Of a stretch of 64,000 bases of DNA, positions 12,201-22,027 are shown in pieces (within the stretch, counting starts at the first letter, position 1; the number at the start of each line of letters is the position of its first letter). The translations under genes and the position numbers were made by a program. Source of the stretch: Cytauxzoon felis (lineage: Eukaryota; Apicomplexa; Aconoidasida; Piroplasmida; Theileriidae); NCBI GenBank assembly GCA_020283715.1, contig JAIQCW010000185.1:1-64000 (forward strand). Reading direction: 5' to 3'. The notes beneath the pieces are model-generated. The model made no database searches and was not told the origin of the DNA. It was given only the letters and a program-made list of their open reading frames with translations.

Positions 12201-13663
12201 GAGTGACTCGGTATATTTCAGGAATAACAAATATGAGAACATCAGTACAAGTGTAAAGATAACCATCAAAATTCCAATCTCAACAAGTATTAAAATCCTC
12301 GCAAAATTATAAGCGGCTACAAATTTATTAGCCTTATAATTCCTAATTGCATGTTTCTCTACAAAATTTCCCAATACTATAGCAATAATGAAGGTAATGC
12401 ATGTGATTATACCAAAGTAAATAGCACCATATTTAGGATATTTCAAAAGGTCGGGATCATTAACATCTACGGTTTTACAAAGATAAATCCCATACCTTAA
12501 TCCAAATAACAAACCCAGGCCTATAATACCCGAAAATACGTAACCAATTTTAGATGTATCACCGCCTGACTTTAAATGATCATAAAGATCACCATTTTTT
12601 GGCCAATCTAATTGTGCGTTAAGTTTACCTTCATTAGGATCATTACCGCCTTGGTTGGCGGCATCTCTGAGATTCTTAGCCTGGGAAGGAAAATAGTTCG
12701 GGCTCCATATATTCCAACATTGATCGATGGTCCATAGTATGGGGGGATTGCCTTACAATTAGTAATAACAGCATCGGATTTCTCACCAATAGCCCAGATA
12801 TTAGTACCACTATTAGGAGGTTTAAGCTTTACATATCTTGATTCTCTAGCATCAGTAGCATTAAATTCAGGTGCTAGTGCATCTTGTACTCCTTGAATTG
12901 CTGATATTCATCAACAATGATGGATAAACATAGGAAATGATATAATTAATCATCATATAATAAAACCACACATAAACATAACAGCCTTTCCTAACCATAC
13001 TTTAGGGTCTATCTTAGTAGTTTGAGCATCTTTAGCAGCAGTTTCAGGTTCTTGTCCTTTAGCTGAATCTTAAACCGGAGTTCAATCATACCGCCAACTC
13101 TCAACTCGAGGTCCAATCCAACTCTTTTCGTCCTGCAGACAGCTCTTCTCCACCTGAGGTTACAACCTCTATTCCACTCGCCGTGGAGGCCTCTTCTATT
13201 TACTTCCCCCTCCAGCTCCCGTAGATCACTTTCGGGTATTCCACTTGAGGTCCAATCACTAACATCGCCACGATCTCTGGGAGTGGCTATACTCTTTAGA
13301 GATAGGTAAATAGAAGAGCTGACGGCAGGACGACCTCGGGTGGAAATGGAAGAAGAGTTGGATTGTAACTTCAGGTATAAGGATTAGTGGTAAGAGCGGG
13401 TATATTAGAAGAATGGTGGAAGGATTACATATGGAGTAGTTGTCTTGAGAGAAACAAGGTGCAGTATATTAAATGATGGAATCTTATATTGGTTGATTAA
13501 GTTTAATGTATTGTGATGTACTTACTAGTTCATTTTCGACGAGATTGATTTGCGATTCGATATCTTGTGTGATATGATGATCATTTTGAATTGGGTATTC
13601 GGAGTCACTGAAATTTTGTGGAAGTTCGGTTAATGTATTAATATCTTGATTATTATCATTCAT
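9228..13663 (-). CDS. PHD-finger and ELM2-like chromatin protein
   Basis: Probable nuclear histone reader or corepressor component. Exons 13663-13526, 10904-10803, 10752-10599, 10563-10372, 10020-9706 and 9373-9228 join in phase to 348 aa. After a 46-aa acidic N-terminus comes a PHD finger with the zinc ligands CCAEC, CSKCDLLYH, ECLLDCF and WTCPQC (residues about 56-100). A basic linker (KKRKK) follows, then an ELM2-type start (RINVGYNHQVPFTP). The C-terminal part contains AYKILHFADYDPNKAL and a Pro/Arg-rich tail. Intron 1 is about 2.6 kb, enormous for this genome, and holds an MHE block and Tpr-like fragments on the same strand. Introns 4 and 5 also hold MHE blocks. The PHD call is firm, ELM2 less so. 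Confidence 0.8.
9433..9653. repeat. MHE block in PHD/ELM2 intron 5
   Basis: Left tag CCTGCCGTCAGC with reversed H tail; right reversed F (stem CTCTTTAGAG) and tag CCACGCCGAGTGG. Sense order F then H. Confidence 0.86.
10084..10330. repeat. MHE block in PHD/ELM2 intron 4
   Basis: Left unit tag CCTGCAGACAGC and tail F with stem CTCTAAAGAG. Right unit tail G. On the minus (sense) strand the order is G then F, opposite to exonic blocks. Confidence 0.87.
11004..11859 (-). pseudogene. Tpr-like membrane protein fragment, nested in an intron
   Basis: Reading frame from ATG 11859 encodes an Asn/Thr-rich start, the segment PIKEPLIISSATASLAFAG with two or three hydrophobic helices (about residues 95-160), then a Thr/Asn-rich region. 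The first frame stops at 11122. A second frame continues with LLDIDYHPG, GKWYND and a C-terminal LWHLI before a stop at 11004, so a frameshift or an unseen intron separates them. The C-terminal pattern LLD...WYN...WHL recurs in the nested fragments near 16423 and 23250. It resembles the Theileria Tpr / T. equi multi-copy families; this is by eye only. Same strand as the host gene. Confidence 0.55.
11880..13075 (-). pseudogene. Tpr-like multi-TM protein, broken, nested in an intron
   Basis: Two frames. An upstream stretch of about 12700-13075 is broken by stops. A longer frame from about 12707 down to 11877 encodes SPNYFPSQAKNLRDAANQGG, then KIGYVFSGIIGLGLLFGLRYG and four or five further hydrophobic segments, including FGGIAISSAIA. 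That last motif is shared with the fragment nested in RUVBL2 (near 60775), which ties the two to one family. A 34-bp sequence beginning TATTCCAACATTGATCGA occurs at both ends of this frame (about 11889 and 12708). Probably a relic or shuffled copy, not a working gene. Confidence 0.55.
13100..13378. repeat. MHE block in PHD/ELM2 intron 1
   Basis: Left tags CCTGCAGACAGC and CCACTCGCCGTGG with reversed H tail; right reversed F and tag GCTGACGGCAGG. It lies between host exon 1 and the Tpr-like fragments. Sense order F then H. Confidence 0.86.
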
Positions 13664-14605
13664 AATGTAATAAAAAAGTATATAAAATGTTTAGAATAAA
13701 TTCTTGTAATAGGTGTGAGCTATACACAGATGATGTAAAGTATACATAATAGTAATAATAGAAGATTTTTAAAAAAAATTTCTTAATAAATCATATACTA
13801 AATACATGTAAAATAATTTTATATATTAATTATAGTATAGATTTATCTGCGATTTTTTATTTATTTTAATAAATGTCTACACTTATGCATCTACACCGCA
13901 TATATTCATTACCCCTCTAATGTAATTTTGACATTAATTAAATTTTATTAAAAATCTAATGGAAGTCAATTTAAAATATTGAAATTGATGGGAAATCTTG
14001 AAAATTTTAATTGAAAACTTACCAATATTAATAATTTAACATCAATCTAAAGGAAGTATTGAAGGTCGTTCATCAATCCTACTCTCTTCCTCTTACAGAG
14101 AGCTACCACCCTAGGTCCAATCCAACTCTCCTTCCACTCGGCGTGGAGCCCTCTTCCAATTACCTATCTCTAAAGAGTATAGCCACTCCCAGAGATCGTG
14201 GCAGTATTGAAATTCATTCAATCATTCGAAGATCTGAAGATCAAAAGATCGAAGGCACATCGAAACTCAGGATATTAAACCTTATGATATCAAAACTCCA
14301 CCGAGGATCCTAAGGCAAATTGAAACTACTTCAAGGAATATCGCAACTCCTTCACCAAAACTAAGGGTATCAAACCTCAGTATATCAAACCGAAGGTAAA
14401 TTGACAACTCAGGATATCAAAACTCATCACATCATTCCCAAAATCCCTCGTCACTTCGTTCAGTGACATCATTCATCGCTACGCTCTTTAGATTTTCCTT
14501 CCTCGAAGAAAATTTCTTCCTCACTCTGTTCGGATTTCGTTCCTACTCGCTACGCTCGTTTCATTCCGTTCATCTCCTCGCTTCACTCGGAATTTCATCC
14601 TTCAG
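13664..14605. other. Intergenic region upstream of the ankyrin/methyltransferase gene
   Basis: 13664-14060 is plain AT-rich DNA shared as divergent promoter with the PHD/ELM2 gene. 14074-14204 is a half MHE. 14205-14440 has degenerate repeats of GATATCAAAACTC type. 14440-14600 is richer in C/G, contains the hairpin GTCACTTCGTTCAGTGAC and several CGCTACGCTC-like words, and abuts the ATG. Confidence 0.5.
14074..14204. repeat. Half MHE (left units only)
   Basis: Two left-type units with tags CTCTTACAGAGAGC and CCACTCGGCGTGG and a complete F tail ending GAGATCGTGGCAG. No right arm follows, so this is a solo half element. Confidence 0.75.
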
Positions 14606-17600
14606 ATGAATGAATCAATGCAATCATCTCATATTTCATCAATGGATGATGAATCATCTGATAAAGAGACTATAGATTATAATGAAGAATGGTTATATTT
14701 ATTAAGGATAGGTGATTTAAAAGGTGCTATAGAATTATTAAATAATCATCTAGTACAAGATATATATTATAAAAATGAGGATGGTAATACAGCATTACAT
14801 TATGTATGTGCTAATAATTTACCAGAATTAATAGTATTTTTATTAATAGAATGTAAATTTAATTATTGTATATATAATAATAATGGTAATACACCATTAC
14901 AATGGGCAATACAAACAAATAGTCGTCAATCTGTAGAACAAATTTTATATTTCGATTATAAATTACATGAAGATTATTATAATAATTTACAACCCAATGA
15001 ATTTTTAAATCTTGTCAGTAAGTTTTTTTTCTTCCCCCTCCTCCTCACTCCATCCCTCTTCCTCCTCATCTTCCTCACGTCCTCCTCACTCCACCCCTCC
15101 TCTTCCATCCTCCTCATCTTCATCTCATATTCAACATTTATAGAGGGTTATAAATTAAATAATAATAATCAATTAGATTATAATACAAAAATATTTTATA
15201 ATATCATCAATTATCCATCCAATTATAAATCCATCAATAATATTAATCTTATCAAACAAAATCTATTCGGTAAAAGCCTACTCAATGATGCATTCAATTG
15301 TAAAGATGATTATATACTACAATTAATACTAGAACATCCAATCGCAACAATACTCGATCAACAACCCAATCATCATAATGAAAATGACAACAATCCATCT
15401 GAAGTTCAATCCACATCTGTTCCACTCGCCTCCACTGTTGGTCTTGCAGACAGCTCTTCTAATTACTTCCCCGTAAACGGTAATGCCACTCCCGGAGATC
15501 GTGGCGGAAGTATAATCACTGGACCCCAAGTGGAACCCGTAGCTGATCTCAGGGAAGCGAAGGGGGAAGTAAATATAGAAGCCACCACGGCGAGTGGAAA
15601 GGAAGGTGTAGTAAATGTAACCTCAAGTGGACCTGGAAGCGATCTATGGGAGCTGGAAGGGGAAGTAAATAAAGAAGCTGACGGCAGGACCTACGGTGGA
15701 TTGACCTCAAGTGGAGTATTGATGGATAGTATAGATGAGTTGGGATTAGCATCTGTGATACATGAGATGTGTATGGATGGTGGTATGGGTGATGGTCCTA
15801 TAATATTGATACGTGAATTGGAATTACGTGGTGATGATATATTGGATCCATTAGATGCTAATAATGATATAAGTGGTGAAATTATATGGGAAGCATCTAT
15901 AGTTGCATCAAATTGGTATTATTTATTATTAAAAAATGAACAATTTAATAATAAATCTATATTAGAACTTGGTTGTGGTTGTGGTGTTTGTGGTATTTCT
16001 ATACTTAAAGGTATGGAAATGTATAAATTTAAATTAAAAAAATTATTATTAACCGATTATTCAATCAATACTATGAATAATCTACATTTCAATATACAAC
16101 TTAATAAACTTAATATCAATACACAACAAGTCAATTGGACAATCGAATCTACATGGCCACAAGAGGTTTGTTTATATATTATATACCGAAGGTTCTTCAT
16201 CTGAAGCCCAATCCAACTCTCCTTCCACTCGCCGTTCCACCTGATGTTCTCTTGCAGACAGCTCCTTTATTTACCTCCCCTCGGATTCCCATAGATCATC
16301 CTCGGTATCATGTATACTCGGAGGAACAAAAATGTTAAGGAATTTAATCGTTGAATGTATCGGTGTTAAAATTAATTCTACCAGTTCTTTTACCGTTTTT
16401 ATCAAATGGTTTTGTGTATTTATCAGCAGCAGTAGTTCCGTCCCATTCCTCTGCATCGTTTTGTATTTGTGCTCCTGCGAATCTTATGGATTCCGTGAAA
16501 ATGGTTACAGATCACGTATGGAACACCAGAAATCCAACCAATTAAATGCCACCACCATCTTTGACCACCACTAGTGTTATTGTTCCAGTTATAAGCTGGA
16601 GGTTGATTATTATTCCCTGGACCTGTTCCTCCAGGTCCTAATTTATGTCTGTGTTCAGGAGTAGTACAATTATCAACCTCATCCAATAAAAGTGATGGAG
16701 AGGACATAATAGAAAATTATATATCCATATTGATCCTGTAATATGCCTTGAAGATTAGTTTTATTATCCGAATGATTTGGATGTTTACTTTGATCAAGTT
16801 GACCAGCTCCAGTACCAGTTGGTACTTGTGTCCATTTAATCGTATCAGGAAATGGATTATTAGGGGTAGCTTCAGGTTTATAATATTTATATTCCTTGTT
16901 ACTACCAGTACCATATTTCGCTACGCATATCAGTATGGGAACGCCTCCAAAGAAGTATACATGAACATAATGGACATCATTTTCTGTAATAGCTTGACGT
17001 GGACCACCTTCACCAGGTTTAGTTATTGCTGTTCCTCTATTTTTAAATGAAACACTATTCATCTTCTTATATTTCATCTCATTATTTTCAAATCCGAGAG
17101 AATAATGCATGTATACTCGTATTGGATGCATTGGATTGTCATGAGTTTCCCATACAGAAACATTTTCATTACCAGATTGATATCCATTTGTTTTATCTAT
17201 ATGTATATCAATGGTACCACTAACATCAGTTGAATGCTTACCATGCTCTGCTATACCAGGTTTACCATCCACTAATGTCCCTGGTTTACATTGAATGGAA
17301 GACTATAAAGGTCATCTATAACAATATCCTCATGACTATTGCCACCCCAACCATCATAATTATGTCTATTATTAGAAGAATTGACTAGTTGATAATTATT
17401 AGCATCAAGACCCGTAGTACCGGGAAAGACACCATCTTGTAATTGGGTGTGATTATTCCCGCCTGGGTTATAGTCATTTACAGTAGTTTCATTACCACTA
17501 CCACCAGTCTTCTTTTGTATCTTATAAGTACAATCTTGTAGTTTTGTAACGGTATATTTTGAAGTGTGTTTTCCGTGGTTGGTATAATCAGGTTGATTAT

Positions 17601-18170
17601 GATCAGGAGCTAATTTCTGTTGTACCTCTTTATTTGTTGACAATATAATTTATAACCCGTAGCTGATCTACGGGAGCTGGAAGGGGAAGTAAATAGAGAG
17701 GCCTCCACGACCAGTGGGAACAGAGGTGGAAGAAGAGTAGGATTAGACCTCGAGTGGAGTGTATATATATAATATAATAGGTATTTGATGTGATAATAGG
17801 TAGTGATTTGATATATGATTCATTATTGGTTATACCATTATGTAATATAATATCGAGATTATTGAGTAGGCCGAATGGTGAATTATATTATTGTTATAAG
17901 ACAACAAGGGATGGTGTAGATTTATTATTAAATCAGTAAGTGTTATATATATAGAGGTTATATATATTATTATTAGATTAAAATTGTGTGGATTAAATAT
18001 TGAATTACAACAAGCACCTAAAGAATTTTTGAAAAATCCATTAATAAATCAATCTATTGTAAGTTTATTTAATAATAAATAATTAATTATTATATTAGAA
18101 TGTTGGTTATACTTTTTTTACTGATTTATTAAGTGATGATTTTATGCTTGTTCATGCCAAATGGAAATGA
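14606..18170 (+). CDS. Ankyrin-repeat lysine methyltransferase (Methyltransf_16 type)
   Basis: Probable SAM-dependent protein-lysine methyltransferase with an N-terminal ankyrin module. Exons 14606-15017, 15144-16165, 17781-17935, 17977-18058 and 18099-18170 splice in phase. Residues about 50-110 hold two ankyrin repeats (NEDGNTALHYVCANNLPEL, NNNGNTPLQWAI). The methyltransferase part shows GEIIWEASIVASNW, the SAM motif SILELGCGCGVCGI, LLLTDYSINTMNNL and DVIIGSDLIYD. An in-frame MHE (about 15393-15716) sits between the two halves and is probably translated. Intron 2 (16166-17780) contains a nested antigen-like pseudogene on the other strand. The substrate is unknown. Confidence 0.75.
15018..15143 (+). 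other. Intron made almost wholly of a pyrimidine tract
   Basis: Intron 1 of the ankyrin/methyltransferase gene. After GTAAGT it is about 100 nt of C/T with CCTCCTCATCTTC-like repeats before TTTATAG. Most introns here are shorter and A/T-rich. Confidence 0.7.
15393..15716. repeat. In-frame MHE in ankyrin/methyltransferase exon 2
   Basis: Stop-free in the host frame. Peptide landmarks are NATPGDRGG (tail F, stem CCGTAAACGG), PVADLREAKGEVN (tail G) and PGSDLWELEGEVN (tail H). Sense order F, G, H. Confidence 0.85.
16197..16322. repeat. MHE left arm flanking a nested pseudogene
   Basis: Tags CCACTCGCCGTT and CTTGCAGACAGC and a reversed I-type tail. It lies inside intron 2 of the methyltransferase gene, left of the nested antigen-like fragment. 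The matching right arm is at 17653-17760. Confidence 0.78.
16330..17643 (-). pseudogene. T. equi-like antigen-family gene, broken, nested in an intron
   Basis: Three consecutive minus-strand frames. 17643-17272 starts MSTNKEVQQKLAPDHNQ and is Asn/Gly/Thr-rich. 17272-16679 contains HVYFFGGVPILICVAKYG and EYKYYKPEATPNN. 16707-16423 contains SLLLDEVDNCTTPEH, a Gly-rich stretch and a hydrophobic WWWHLIGWISG segment. Frames shift at about 17272-17285 and about 16690, so the gene is broken or has undetected introns. The style, short beta repeats then a C-terminal LLD...C motif and membrane segment, resembles the large T. equi surface families. It lies inside intron 2 of the methyltransferase gene, on the opposite strand, between MHE arms at 16197-16322 and 17653-17760. 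Confidence 0.6.
17653..17760. repeat. MHE right arm flanking a nested pseudogene
   Basis: Starts ACCCGTAGCTGATCTACGGG (a perfect 7-bp stem), continues into an H-like tail and a degenerate GCCTCCACG...CCAGTGG tag, and ends GACCTCGAGTGGAG just before the acceptor of methyltransferase exon 3. Confidence 0.8.
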
Positions 18171-18268
18171 AGTTGGGAGATGATTTCTTATAATTTCTAA
18201 TTTATGTTATTAATATTTTATAAATATTTATTATATATATAAAAAAATTTTTTTATTTATTCAATAAA

Positions 18269-19636
18269 ATGTCAAATGTGTATGAGAATAATGATAAATT
18301 AATAAAAAGGAAAATTAAATCTAATAAAAATAATGAAATTAAGAAATCTGAAATTATTGTAGATGAATATTTAACAAAATTAAAGACAATAAATGGTAAA
18401 TTTAAATATATAACAAAAAATTTTTATATATTATTTTAGATGTACATAATGATAATAATGATGATGATATTATTAATAAATTACATAAAATTAATACAAC
18501 TAATAGATATATCTTCTTTAGTGGTATACCTTTAAATCATAGTATATATACACTCAAATTACTTAAAATACAAAATAAACTTAATCATAAATTACAAAAT
18601 AAAGAACAAGAAATTAATAAACTTAATAATAATATCAATCAATTACAACAAAATAAAATCAATGATTATCATAAATTCGAAATCACAATCACAAAAGCTA
18701 TCAAAATCGGTGCAGCATGCCAACTATTCACACAGTATGTCACATAATGTACAATCCTACTCTTCCACCTGAGGTTACAGTCCTACACTCTTTCCATTGC
18801 ATGGAGCTTCTCTATTTACCTCCCCCTCAAGCTCCCGTGGATCGTTCTCGGGTATAAAATCCAATCTCAACGAGATAAGTCTAAAGTGACGGAATCCATG
18901 TTTGTTCGTATATCTCAATGAATATAAATTGGAATGAAGTGAGATTTGTAAACTAAATAGAATCATCAAAGTCCTCTTGAATGAGATATTGAGATTTATA
19001 ATTCATTCAATATTCATTGAGATATTTTCATAAGTTTCCCCAGAAATTTAGAATTTCCGTCAAATTTTGAGGTTGAAAATGAAGTTAGTGAAATTAGTGT
19101 TAATTGACCTCAAGTGGAGACCTCAACTGGACTACCCGTAGCTGATCTCAGGGAAGCGAAGGGGGAAGTAATTAGAAGAGGCCACCACGGCGAGTGGAAT
19201 ACCTCAGGTGGAGGGATTGTTTATCTTTCATTATATATATGTATATAGTGTATTGGAGTGTATAAATCGTATGAATTATGTTAGATTTATGAGTGGATTG
19301 CGTGGTATATATATGGATTATTTGAATAAGAAATTGAATCGTATGAATCGTAAATCTAAAAAATATAATAATATCGCAATATTAGTAATTGTTGATAAAA
19401 TCCATAAATTATTGATCAATACATTAAATGAACCTATGAATTTAATAAAAAATTCTTTATTTATATCAAATGATTTAAATAAATTAAATTTTAATAAAAA
19501 ATTAAATGAATTAAAATCAAATAAATTAATTTCTAATAAATTTGATGCTGAAGATACACTACTTTGTCGTCTTGAACAACTAATTTTACAAGAAATGAAA
19601 ATGCTCAACTCTGCACGTAATTATAATCTACCCTAA
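18269..19636 (+). CDS. Coiled-coil protein of unknown function
   Basis: Not recognised. Exons 18269-18395, 18440-18734 and 19249-19636 join in phase to about 269 aa. The first 40 residues are Lys-rich. Residues about 85-125 form a short coiled coil (NKLNNNINQLQQN). Exon 3 begins with a conserved-looking amphipathic run (AACQLFTHVLECINRM) and continues as a second coiled coil rich in Leu, Asn and Lys. The large intron 2 carries an MHE block with cargo-1. It starts 98 bp after the methyltransferase stop. A centrosomal, kinetochore or trafficking role is possible but unsupported. Confidence 0.6.
18760..19213. repeat. MHE block with cargo-1 in an intron
   Basis: Left arm tag TTGCATGGAGC with reversed H-like tail. 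Cargo-1 forward at 18857-19105. Right arm has tail G and tag GCCACCACGGCGAGTGG, ending ACCTCAGGTGGAG. Occupies intron 2 of the coiled-coil gene. Confidence 0.84.
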
Positions 19637-19673
19637 AATTTATAATCTAATAGAATATAATCATGTCGTCATC

Positions 19674-20030
19674 TTTTCCAGTCGCCGTTCCACCTGAGGT
19701 TATTCCTGCCGTCAGCTTCTCTATTTACTTCCCCCTCCGCTTCCCTTAGATCAGCTGCGGGTTCCACTCGAGGTCCAGTACTAGTCGTCATTCCACTCTC
19801 CCTGGAGGCCTTATTTACCTCACCTCGACTCCCATGGATCGTCTCGGATATTTCGCCACGATCTCTGGGAGTGGCTTTACTCTTTAGAGATAGGTAATTA
19901 AAAGAGCTGTCTGCAAGACGACCTCAAGTGGAGAAGCTCCATGTGATGGAAAAGACAACCTCAGGTGGAGAGCTCGGCATGAGTAAAGGTGGATATTTAC
20001 CTAGACCTAACGGTCGTCGGATTGACCTAA
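19674..20030. repeat. MHE block, intergenic
   Basis: Tags CCTGCCGTCAGC and CTCTCCCTGGAGG with reversed G and I tails, then reversed F and tag GCTGTCTGCAAG. The right edge continues into CCTAGACCTAACGGTCGTCG, a word found again inside the block at 22325. Confidence 0.82.
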
Positions 20031-20235
20031 TGTAAGTAGACAATAATCAAGTCATTATGATTCATTTTATAAATCATGATAATATATTATAATAATTGTA
20101 ATTTTACTATTATGTTAATAATGTTTAAAATGCCCCACTAATAGATATAAAAGATTAGGATCATAGATCAAATTGTAAATTAATGTTTTTGTCTGCATGA
20201 TGTGTATAATATGAAAATATAATTGATATGAAATA
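20031..20235. other. Promoter region of the FAINT gene
   Basis: About 200 bp of AT-rich DNA between an MHE block and the FAINT gene. No distinct motif recognised. Confidence 0.4.
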
Positions 20236-21300
20236 ATGTGGAACTATGTAATATTATTGGTATTGTATATATATAAATGTAGTTGTGTGAATGAAGATGA
20301 GATATTTAATTTGTCTGATCCATCTACAGAGTCAATGTCATTTAATTTAGTAGAGGGTGGTTTACATTATTATACAGTTAATTTTCAATCATCAAGGAAA
20401 ATATTAGTAGTTGTAGATAATGATCAGATAATATGGGAAAGTGATGTAGAAGGTAGAGTATGTAAATCATTATGTTATCATAAGAGTATTTTATCTGAAG
20501 GATTATTATTATTAGAAATTGCAAATGATGATGGAGAAGAATATAATTTATATTTTGGTTGTAGAGAAAATCAATGGATAGTATTAACAGAAGGATTCTA
20601 TATGAGAAGATTACCAAAACTTGTATCACAACGTGAATTTGATATAAATAATGGTTCAAAAGTATTAAAAATGGAACGTAGATATACATCATGTGGTAAT
20701 ATAATGATTAGTTGTCTTTCAAATGACTTATTTAAAATTGTAAAAGTAATAGATGGTAATAATGTAATTTGGTGTAAAAATAATAATGAAACAAAATGTA
20801 AACAAGCAATTTCATATATTAGAAATAATAAACCTATATTATTATATTTAGATGTTATTATTAATAATAATAGATCAGAAAAAAGATATTTATTATTATT
20901 AAATAATGAATGGGAATTAGTTACAGAACCTGAATATAGAAATATAAAATATATTATACTTAATGAAATTTTTTTAGATTTAAGTGTATTAGATCTTACA
21001 TCTGATTTTGAAACAACAGAAATTATAAGACATGGTTTAATTAAACGTAATTTTATTGCTTATTCAACTGTATATGTTACAAAAGTTTTATGGTTTAATG
21101 ATATTATATGGAATGCTAATAATATATATGAAAAATGTAAAATTGCTACTGTATATATAAAAAATCAACACCCTATACTAATATATTTACTTATAAATGC
21201 ACCCGGTGATATACATTTATATTTTGCAAGATATAATGGAGCATGGATACGTGTCTCAAGATCAATCTTTCTTGGACATTTATCATTACAAAGATCATAA
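20236..21300 (+). CDS. Secreted FAINT (DUF529) domain protein
   Basis: Likely exported protein of the piroplasm FAINT family, whose members are often secreted into or displayed on the host cell. Single exon, 354 aa. Residues 1-18 (MWNYVILLVLYIYKCSC) form a signal peptide. The rest contains three FAINT-like repeats, each with a hydrophobic strand pair, a V(I/L)W (D/E/N) step (QIIWESD, NVIWCKN, DIIWNAN), a Cys-Lys step and a closing W-x-hydrophobic-V/T motif (NQWIVLTE, NEWELVTE, GAWIRVSR). No TM helix or GPI signal is obvious at the C-terminus. No repeat lies inside it. The exact role is unknown. Confidence 0.78.
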   Translation: MWNYVILLVLYIYKCSCVNEDEIFNLSDPSTESMSFNLVEGGLHYYTVNFQSSRKILVVVDNDQIIWESDVEGRVCKSLCYHKSILSEGLLLLEIANDDGEEYNLYFGCRENQWIVLTEGFYMRRLPKLVSQREFDINNGSKVLKMERRYTSCGNIMISCLSNDLFKIVKVIDGNNVIWCKNNNETKCKQAISYIRNNKPILLYLDVIINNNRSEKRYLLLLNNEWELVTEPEYRNIKYIILNEIFLDLSVLDLTSDFETTEIIRHGLIKRNFIAYSTVYVTKVLWFNDIIWNANNIYEKCKIATVYIKNQHPILIYLLINAPGDIHLYFARYNGAWIRVSRSIFLGHLSLQRS

Positions 21301-21418
21301 TTATAAAAATATACCAATTACATATTGTATATTAGCATTAAATAATTTAATGATATATTGTAAATTAATATATTCAATGTCTTACTCTCTCTATATATAA
21401 TATACTCTATATTAACAC

Positions 21419-21972
21419 CTCTACCTGAGGTCCAATCCACCTCTCTTTGTCTTGCAGAAGCTCTTCTATTTACTTCCCCCTCCGCTTCCCTGAGATCAGC
21501 TACGGGTATTACAATTTAGGTATTATCATCATATTCTATATACCCTCTATTATGGGGTGATTACCCCATAGTCCAAATTCATATAGTAATTTCATACTCT
21601 TCCAGTAATTTATAATGTATAATAATACAATTGAAGGATGATATATAGTTGTATGAAGGTATATAAGTATTAATATAAATAATTATTATAATATATATAG
21701 TATATAACTACTAACATGATGTGAAGTATATCACTATTAGGATAATAGTAGATATATATAAATAATTACATATCATAAAATTAATATAATATTACAAGAA
21801 GGTTGTAAGTGATTGAGAGAAAGTAATTATTGTATTATAATAAAATTAATTTAAATGTTATTGTGGATTGGACCTCAGGTGGAGACCTCAAGTGGACTAC
21901 CCGCAGCTGATCTACGGGAAGCGGATGGGGAAGTAAATAGAAGAGCTGACGGCAGGACTGACCTCAGATGGA
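21419..21972. repeat. MHE block with cargo-2 insert, intergenic
   Basis: Left arm 21419-21515 (tag CTTGCAGAAGC, reversed G). Cargo-2 forward at about 21530-21845, opening with the hairpin ATGGGGTGATTACCCCAT. Right arm at about 21860-21972 (tail G, tag GCTGACGGCAGG). Confidence 0.84.
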
Positions 21973-22027
21973 ATGTCGAGTGTGAAATGATAGATAAACT
22001 GTGTATAATTGTATGATTATTAAAAAA

